Assembly: GCA_963536495.1 (NCBI GenBank)
Contig: CAUTAF010000003.1
Coordinates: 59,673 to 123,672, forward strand
Reading direction: 5' to 3'
DNA: 64,000 nt
Source of the DNA: CAJPPJ01 sp963536495
GTDB lineage: Bacteria; Bacillota_I; Bacilli_A; RF39; UBA660
In this document: positions 58,737-64,000 of the stretch, piece after piece
Layout: each line of letters opens with the position of its first letter
Numbering within the stretch: the first letter of the stretch is position 1
Program-made: the position numbers and the translations under genes
The notes under the pieces: model-generated
What the model was told of the DNA's origin: nothing
Database searches by the model: none
The model's input: the letters and a program-made list of their open reading frames with translations, nothing else

Positions 58737-58829
58737 ATGAAAAAAGTTATTCAAATTATGTCCTGGATTTTTATCATAGTAATGCTTGGATCAATTATTC
58801 TAGGACTAGTAAGTTCATTTATACACTAA
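58737..58829 (+). CDS. 30-residue single-span membrane protein (DUF4044-like)
   Basis: The product MKKVIQIMSWIFIIVMLGSI... ends LGLVSSFIH: a basic start and one hydrophobic span with the MLGSIILG pattern seen in DUF4044-type small proteins of Bacilli. GAAGGTGAT precedes the ATG, TATAAT lies ~27 bases upstream, and a perfect terminator follows directly. These signals make it a convincing gene despite its size. Function unknown. Confidence 0.75.
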   Translation: MKKVIQIMSWIFIIVMLGSIILGLVSSFIH

Positions 58830-58857
58830 AACTAGAGTTTATAATAAACTCTAGTTT
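58829..58857. terminator. Bidirectional terminator
   Basis: A perfect 13-bp stem (58829-58841 with 58845-58857) with T-run; it closes the 30-residue gene and the VanZ-RDD gene. Confidence 0.85.
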
Positions 58858-59945
58858 TTTAATGTAGATATAACATAAGTATCTGAAAATTTTTCATAAA
58901 ATATTAAATCTTTTTTTATTATTATATAAATATAATATATAAAAAATATAAACATATAAAAGAAATTAGCAAAGAAGAAGAATACATGAACAAAGTGATT
59001 AGTATTTTCTACTACATAGAAAATTTCACTTATTCTAGGTATTATAAATAATACAAAACTCATCATTACTACTCTTTTAATCATTTTTAAAATTGTTAAT
59101 TTATTATCACTTGTTATTTTTAAATGAACTATTTTCATAGCAAGTGTAGAATTTTTAAAAACTAAAGGAACTATTATAAAATAAATACTTAAAAATAAAA
59201 TAAATATATATGAATTAAACTTAATTTTAAAAATTATAGATATTATTATATATATAGAATGTACAAATATATAATCCATAACAAACGCTAATAATCTTCT
59301 TAACAAACTAACATACTTAGATTTTTCTATAGCTTTTTCTTTTAATTCTTCTATACTTGGAATAAACTGCAAAATAAATGGTGCTATTAAATAACCAAAA
59401 ACTCCACCAAATGTATTTAATAACAAATCATCTACATCAAATAATCTATATGGATGTGGATATATAAAATAAAGACCAGATAATTGAGTCAGTTCATAAA
59501 ATAACGACATTAAAAAAGATATTATAACTATATTAAAAAGTCTTTTATCTTTTTTATAAAATCTTATATAAATACCAAGAGGTACTGTTAAAAATATATT
59601 AAATAATGGTTGTAATACTACATTTTGTTTTAATGCTGGTAAATAAGTTTTTATATCATTAACTTTTAAAACTGTATATTTAAAAAAATCTTTTACAAAA
59701 TTAAATAGTTCTAATTGAACATATGGTCCTTTTATCTTTTCAAAAGTAGCTTGATTTGGTAAAGGAAGTATTACTAAATAATATGCTGATATTAAGTAAA
59801 ATATAAAAGAGAAAAATATTAATGTTTTAATAATCTCTATAGATCCATATTTAAAATATTGATATATCATATATGGAATAGATAAAACAAATGCTATGAA
59901 CATAAATGTTACAAGTGCTAAAAATATTGGAAGTGTATAATTCAT
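58851..59945 (-). CDS. VanZ-RDD fusion membrane protein
   Basis: The N-terminal ~200 residues are a VanZ domain (LPLPNQ, NIFLTVPLGIYI, ELTQLSGLYFIYPHPYRLFDVDDLLLNTFGG). The C-terminal ~160 are an RDD domain (SLLRRLLAFVMDYIFV, NSTLAMKIVHLKI) with three more spans. The fusion is known in Bacilli; function unclear, with envelope stress or glycopeptide response suspected for VanZ. GGAGAAAA precedes the ATG. It follows the C39-like protease gene by 8 bases. Confidence 0.88.
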   Translation of the reverse strand: MNYTLPIFLALVTFMFIAFVLSIPYMIYQYFKYGSIEIIKTLIFFSFIFYLISAYYLVILPLPNQATFEKIKGPYVQLELFNFVKDFFKYTVLKVNDIKTYLPALKQNVVLQPLFNIFLTVPLGIYIRFYKKDKRLFNIVIISFLMSLFYELTQLSGLYFIYPHPYRLFDVDDLLLNTFGGVFGYLIAPFILQFIPSIEELKEKAIEKSKYVSLLRRLLAFVMDYIFVHSIYIIISIIFKIKFNSYIFILFLSIYFIIVPLVFKNSTLAMKIVHLKITSDNKLTILKMIKRVVMMSFVLFIIPRISEIFYVVENTNHFVHVFFFFANFFYMFIFFIYYIYIIIKKDLIFYEKFSDTYVISTLKN

Positions 59946-59953
59946 TTTTTCTC

Positions 59954-60727
59954 CTATCTAGATACTATTATATATCCTTGTATATAACTTTTTTCTTTTT
60001 TTATTGTCTTTATAGTTTCTACCATTTCTTTTAATTCTTTATAACTATAAAGACCTTTACTTTGTTCCTTATCACCAACTTGAATTATTTTTAATTTTCC
60101 TTTTTCTAAACCATTAATAACAAAATAATGATTAAGAATATGTAAAATCACTATTTTTTCTTCTTTTAAAGCATTATAAATATCTTTTTCTGCTTGTTCG
60201 TGATTAAAGTTACCTATTTTATAATACATATCATTAACTACTGTTTTAAGTCCTTTTGAATTTAAATACTTAATTAAAACATTCATATTAGTTCCCATAT
60301 TAGTACAACCATTCATATCACAAATATCCTTAGTAACTCTAATTGGTTCATAATTATTATCGTTCAACATAGTACATAAGACTATAGCAGCAGAAGTAGG
60401 TGCACATCCATAATTTTTTATATTTGCACCTTTTATATCACCATATTTATATTTTTGATAATCTTCTTGAAAATAAACACAAGTATTTTTTTTATTTTGT
60501 AAATCTATATTTTGTTTACAATCTAAAATTTCTTTATCAATAAGTATCTTCATTAAAATTAATAATAGAAATATTAACATTAACAAAAAAGTTCTTTTAA
60601 TTACAAAGTTTAAATTTTTTTCTTCTTTTTTATAATAATTATTAATACTAACCATTATTATTAAAATAGATATAATTAAAATTATTATATTTATTATATT
60701 ATTTAATAAATCTAAATTTTGACACAT
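59954..60727 (-). CDS. Membrane-anchored C39-like cysteine peptidase
   Basis: Two N-terminal hydrophobic segments (about 9-27 and 44-62) precede an outer domain with the C39_2 layout. YGCAPTSAAIVL holds the catalytic Cys (near 107), NHYFVINGL the His and IIQVGDKEQ the Asp. It would act at the cell surface; the substrate is unknown. No GG peptide is adjacent. A weak AAGGAA site precedes the ATG. It is linked to the VanZ-RDD gene. Confidence 0.82.
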   Translation of the reverse strand: MCQNLDLLNNIINIIILIISILIIMVSINNYYKKEEKNLNFVIKRTFLLMLIFLLLILMKILIDKEILDCKQNIDLQNKKNTCVYFQEDYQKYKYGDIKGANIKNYGCAPTSAAIVLCTMLNDNNYEPIRVTKDICDMNGCTNMGTNMNVLIKYLNSKGLKTVVNDMYYKIGNFNHEQAEKDIYNALKEEKIVILHILNHYFVINGLEKGKLKIIQVGDKEQSKGLYSYKELKEMVETIKTIKKEKSYIQGYIIVSR

Positions 60728-60756
60728 AATATATTCCTTATATTAAATAATTAAAA

Positions 60757-60811
60757 AAGAGTTTTTTATTGTTGTGAACTATTTGGGATTCACTTCATAT
60801 ACTAAACTCTT
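60757..60811 (-). terminator. Long branched hairpin behind the 193-residue gene
   Basis: Outer stem AAGAGTTT/AAACTCTT (60757-60764 with 60804-60811) encloses a second hairpin GTGAA/TTCAC (60774-60778 with 60789-60793). U6 follows on the minus strand. Larger than the other terminators here. Confidence 0.55.
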
Positions 60812-60813
60812 AT

Positions 60814-61395
60814 TTATTTTTCAGTATGTTCTTTAACTATGTATATTAAATCATCAGATTTAATTAATTGATATATAACTTTTGTAGGATATCCTAAATC
60901 TTTTTTATATTTAATATCTACTTCTACTTCATAACCATTTAAATCTTTTAATTTATTAGTTTGAACTTCTTTTTTAGATATTTTACTACTAACATCTACT
61001 ATTTCAGGTTTTTCTTCATAAAATTTATATAAATCTGAATTACTTGCTTTATTCTTATAACTTTCATGTAAGCTAGGATGAATGAATTCTAATCCAAAAT
61101 CTTCTAAACTATAAAATTTAATAGTATGAAGTTCTGCTACTAATCTAGCATATTTTTCTTTATCAGGATTTTTAACTATTAAAACATTTTTTAATTCATC
61201 ATACTTCTTTTTATATAAAGAACTAGATACATTACTAAGTTTATATGGATAATCTTTTATTCCATCTACTTCTTTTTTCACTACATTTTTAGCTGTTATT
61301 TTTTTATATGATTTATATCCAAAAAATATAACTAAAGAACTTAGAATAACAATTAAAACAATAGTTGTATATTTAACAATATGTTTTATTTTCAT
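60814..61395 (-). CDS. Membrane-anchored hypothetical protein downstream of ltaS
   Basis: One N-terminal membrane segment (about residues 10-28) and a ~155-residue outer domain (LYKKKYDELKNVL, ARLVAELHTIKFYSLEDF, YEVEVDIKYKKDLGYPTKVIYQLIK). No family recognised. The start overlaps the ltaS stop by four bases (ATGA), so it is translated with ltaS and may act in the same lipoteichoic acid process. Confidence 0.75.
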   Translation of the reverse strand: MKIKHIVKYTTIVLIVILSSLVIFFGYKSYKKITAKNVVKKEVDGIKDYPYKLSNVSSSLYKKKYDELKNVLIVKNPDKEKYARLVAELHTIKFYSLEDFGLEFIHPSLHESYKNKASNSDLYKFYEEKPEIVDVSSKISKKEVQTNKLKDLNGYEVEVDIKYKKDLGYPTKVIYQLIKSDDLIYIVKEHTEK

Positions 61396-63413
61396 TTTCC
61401 TACCTTCAATTCATCATTAGTTTTTAAACCTACTTTCTTAAGTAAGTTATATACTAGTATATCATTAGAAACATTTAATTTTTGATCAGTTTCTTTTGTA
61501 CGTTTAGTTATATATTCTTTAGGTTCTAATTCTTTTGCTATTACTTCTTTTTTCTCAATATCATATGCTTCATCTGCTTGAGAATTATAATATATTTTAT
61601 TTGTTACATAATTTCCATTAGGAAATATAACAGTATTATCATTATTTGTATTAAATATGTCACTTCCTAAAGCATATTTATTATAAAAACCAAACATATT
61701 ACCTAAAGTTGGTAAAATATCATATGCTCCCATTACATTAGTAATAGTTTTATTTATTTTTTGATTATCATTTTTAGACCAGAAGAAAAATGGTACTGAT
61801 CTATTAAGTTCATGTTCATAATAACCATATTTTTTATAATTTGGATCACTTTCATCTAAAGTTTTATCGTTCTTATAATCATAATTATAAAATCTCTTAT
61901 ATTCACTTGATGAAAGCCTTGCATCATGATCTCCATAAAACATAATTACTGAATTATCTAATAAACCATTTGTTTCTAAATGTTCCATAAGTTCACCAAG
62001 TGCTTCATCAGCATAATGAACTGATTGTAAATATCTTCCTAGAACTGTTCCTTCAAGATATGGATAAGCTTTAGTTTCACCGTTTTCTGTTACATACATC
62101 TTTAAATCTAACGGATCTTTAGAGTAACTTGATATATCAGGAAAAGGTGTATGATTAGTAAGCATAATTAATGTTGCATAGAAATTTTGATGTTTATCAT
62201 TTTCCTTTTTAAGTATTGGTGTTAACTGTCTAAAGAATGATTTATCAGATAAACCTAAACCTATGGTTTCATCTATCTTAAATGCTTTTTGATCATAAAA
62301 CTTATCATAACCTAAACTCTTATACATAGAGTTTCTATTCCAAAAATCTCCCTTATTAGCATGAAAAGACATATTGTAATATCCTAGTGATTTAAATAAT
62401 TTAGGTATAGTTACATATTCTCTATCAAAATATGAAACAAACGCTACCCCTACTTTCGCAGGCATTAAAGATGTATTTATTGTAAATTCACTATCTGAAG
62501 ATGTACCTACACTAACTTGAGAATAATAATTTGAAAAATACATTCCCTCTTTTACTAATCTATTTAAATTAGGTGTTACTTCTTTACCATTTATTTTTAA
62601 ATTTATTACAAATTTTTGAATAGATTCACCATGAATTGATATTACGTTTTTTCCTTTAAATATATTTGTATATTCATTTGTATAACTTTGAACATCAGGC
62701 CTTTTAGCATAATAATCATTAAAGTTTCTCTTAGCTTTGTCATAACCAAATATAGCTATAAGCTTAGGTTCAACACTTTGAAATACATCGTTTACATGAT
62801 ATACATATAAACCAAATTTTTCTACAAGATAAATTCTATTCCACTGTTTAACTAATCTTGAATAATCTACTGGTTTTAAATTAAGTGCAAATAATACTGT
62901 ACATATAACTGTAAGATTATTAACTTTTAAAAAACTCTTAAAGTTTTTATTATTACTAAATTTATACTTAGTTTTTAAAATATAAGCTATTAATATAGTT
63001 GGTAAAACTAAATAGATAAAATCTCTAAGTTTTACTACTGTAATTAACGAATCTTTTACTTCTCCTAAATATTTAGTAGTTACTAATTGAGAAATAGATG
63101 TATAAGATGAAAAATAATTATAATACGATGAATTAATAATACATAAAAGTGTTAAAAATACAGTTATTGATATTAAATATAATTTTTTAGAAAATTCTTT
63201 TTTAAATAAATAAACAAAAGATAATACTAAAGTAACTAATGCCACTGAAGATAATATAGGTACTATTGAAAATAAATTATCAAGTTTTCCAAATGTAATA
63301 CCTCTTAAAAACATATCATTTACTACGTTAACAATTATAAATAAGAAAAAGATTTTGTTATCTAAAACAAAACTTTTAATTTTATTTATGAAACTTTTAA
63401 TTTTCTTTTTCAT
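61392..63413 (-). CDS. ltaS: Lipoteichoic acid synthase-family sulfatase-fold enzyme
   Basis: Five membrane segments (about residues 20-180) and a C-terminal sulfatase-like domain: SIHGESIQ (metal-binding Glu near 263), VGTSSDSE with the nucleophile Thr304, TPNLNRL, FHANKGDFWNR and FYGDHDARL. It polymerises glycerol phosphate from phosphatidylglycerol on the outer leaflet. The 673 residues compare with ~650 in staphylococci and B. subtilis. It overlaps the GGDEF-like gene by 17 bases. Confidence 0.92.
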   Translation of the reverse strand: MKKKIKSFINKIKSFVLDNKIFFLFIIVNVVNDMFLRGITFGKLDNLFSIVPILSSVALVTLVLSFVYLFKKEFSKKLYLISITVFLTLLCIINSSYYNYFSSYTSISQLVTTKYLGEVKDSLITVVKLRDFIYLVLPTILIAYILKTKYKFSNNKNFKSFLKVNNLTVICTVLFALNLKPVDYSRLVKQWNRIYLVEKFGLYVYHVNDVFQSVEPKLIAIFGYDKAKRNFNDYYAKRPDVQSYTNEYTNIFKGKNVISIHGESIQKFVINLKINGKEVTPNLNRLVKEGMYFSNYYSQVSVGTSSDSEFTINTSLMPAKVGVAFVSYFDREYVTIPKLFKSLGYYNMSFHANKGDFWNRNSMYKSLGYDKFYDQKAFKIDETIGLGLSDKSFFRQLTPILKKENDKHQNFYATLIMLTNHTPFPDISSYSKDPLDLKMYVTENGETKAYPYLEGTVLGRYLQSVHYADEALGELMEHLETNGLLDNSVIMFYGDHDARLSSSEYKRFYNYDYKNDKTLDESDPNYKKYGYYEHELNRSVPFFFWSKNDNQKINKTITNVMGAYDILPTLGNMFGFYNKYALGSDIFNTNNDNTVIFPNGNYVTNKIYYNSQADEAYDIEKKEVIAKELEPKEYITKRTKETDQKLNVSNDILVYNLLKKVGLKTNDELKVGK

Positions 63414-64000
63414 TTTTTTTATCTTTCCTCATCATTATAGATGCTTCGTTTATTGCATCTTCTATACTTTTAACTTCACTATTAATTACACTATATCCAA
63501 TTGCTGCTCCAAATGAATGTGGTAATTTTTTAAGTTCTCTTTTTAATTTTTTTGAATATATTTCTATTTGTCTTTCATTATATTCTAATAAATAAATTAA
63601 GAATTCATTACCATCTATTCTAATAATTTCACTATTTTCAAGCTGAGTATTAATTAAAATAGATGCAGCTTTTCTAATTTCTTTATCTCCTTCTAAATGA
63701 CCATATTTATCGTTAATATATTTAATATTATTTAAATCTATTACGATTACAGCTTTAGGAAATATTTCTAATTCATTCCAAGAACTTATATTAAAACTTA
63801 AATAATTTCTATTTTTTAAAGAAGTTAAATAATCCATATATTTATGTCTTTCTTCTTTTAATAGTTGTTTTTTAAGTTTTCTTTTATTTTTTAAATATCT
63901 AAATAAAAATACAATTATAAATGGTGAAAATATAATTAAAATAAGAATTATATACATTTCACTAAATGTTCTATTTTTAAATAAATCTAATTTTAAAAGT
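63397..64000 (-). CDS. Membrane GGDEF-like protein with degenerate signature, open at the window edge
   Basis: A hydrophobic segment (near 63900-63955) is followed by a GGDEF domain: YMDYLTSLKNRNYL, VIDLNNIKYINDKYGHLEGD and the signature position reading IDGNEF instead of GGDEF. The changed Gly/Asp pair suggests no diguanylate cyclase activity. The first in-frame ATG (63957) has no good ribosome binding site, and the frame stays open for the remaining bases to the edge. The protein therefore probably extends further upstream and is partial here. Confidence 0.78.
   Translation of the reverse strand, partial: LLKLDLFKNRTFSEMYIILILIIFSPFIIVFLFRYLKNKRKLKKQLLKEERHKYMDYLTSLKNRNYLSFNISSWNELEIFPKAVIVIDLNNIKYINDKYGHLEGDKEIRKAASILINTQLENSEIIRIDGNEFLIYLLEYNERQIEIYSKKLKRELKKLPHSFGAAIGYSVINSEVKSIEDAINEASIMMRKDKKNEKEN

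Noticed and set aside
1..64000. Mollicute-type code with TGA as Trp
   Set aside because: Genes such as cdd, ltaS and the bacteriocin peptides end in TGA at positions supported by overlaps with the next start, and Trp residues are encoded by TGG.

Overview
The window is about 64 kb of very AT-rich DNA that uses the standard bacterial code: TGA works as a stop, TGG codes Trp, and a tRNA-Trp(CCA) is present. Core genes (pnp, rpsO, uppS, sepF, divIVA, ftsK, RNase J family, typA, era, recO, ltaS) and strong AGGAGG-type ribosome binding sites point to a low-GC Bacillota/Bacilli relative. The only ribonucleotide reductase seen is the oxygen-sensitive class III enzyme (nrdD/nrdG), and rubrerythrin is present, so an anaerobe is likely. 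My best guess is an uncultured gut Bacilli lineage (RF39-like); this is inference from gene content and base composition. Nearly all genes lie on the minus strand. Plus-strand genes are mostly single islands closed by bidirectional terminators.

Layout. 1-3.9 kb: pnp (cut by the window edge), rpsO with a leader hairpin, and uppS/HAD/ppaC. 4-15 kb: cell-surface block with a NodB deacetylase, a transglutaminase-like protein and two ~1,000-residue leucine-rich-repeat surface proteins, with a cytoplasmic 26-residue-repeat solenoid protein between the two LRR genes. 15-18 kb: class III RNR whose glycyl-radical segment is on a separate 52-codon gene. 18-26 kb: muramidase-like hydrolase, S1 protein, Nfu, then a division/DNA-translocation operon (ftsK, herA-like, sepF, divIVA, anchored thioredoxin). 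26.3-29.6 kb: two-peptide bacteriocin locus with C39 ABC exporter and a VirB2/TrbC-like membrane protein. 29.7-33.3 kb: ruvAB, four tRNA genes, GrpB, trmL. 33-46 kb: housekeeping (typA, prs, a degenerate RNase J, rnc, recO-era-cdd-dgkA-ybeY), plus vanZ and vanY. 46-50 kb: rpsU, an orphan prepilin, rubrerythrin, an ABC transporter, a decayed small gene, and PH-domain and PLC-like proteins. 50.8-57 kb: a 34-residue-repeat protein and four tandem paralogues built from exact 30-residue repeats. 57-64 kb: DUF1294, an rRNA methyltransferase, VanZ-RDD fusion, C39-like protease, LTA synthase and a degenerate GGDEF protein open at the window edge.

The most unusual content is the family of modular helical-repeat proteins. 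Four adjacent genes follow the formula 25 + 30n + 93/94 residues (n = 14, 8, 10, 13), with nearly all length variation in whole repeats and with clustered variable positions. A fifth gene elsewhere has 14 repeats of 26 residues and appears to share a C-terminal module. These look like mTERF/TALE-style solenoids and are the best candidate for an undescribed system. Next in interest are the split NrdD, the compact bacteriocin operon whose peptides are under 55 residues, and several paired paralogues in which one copy has lost its catalytic residues (RNase J, cytidine deaminase).
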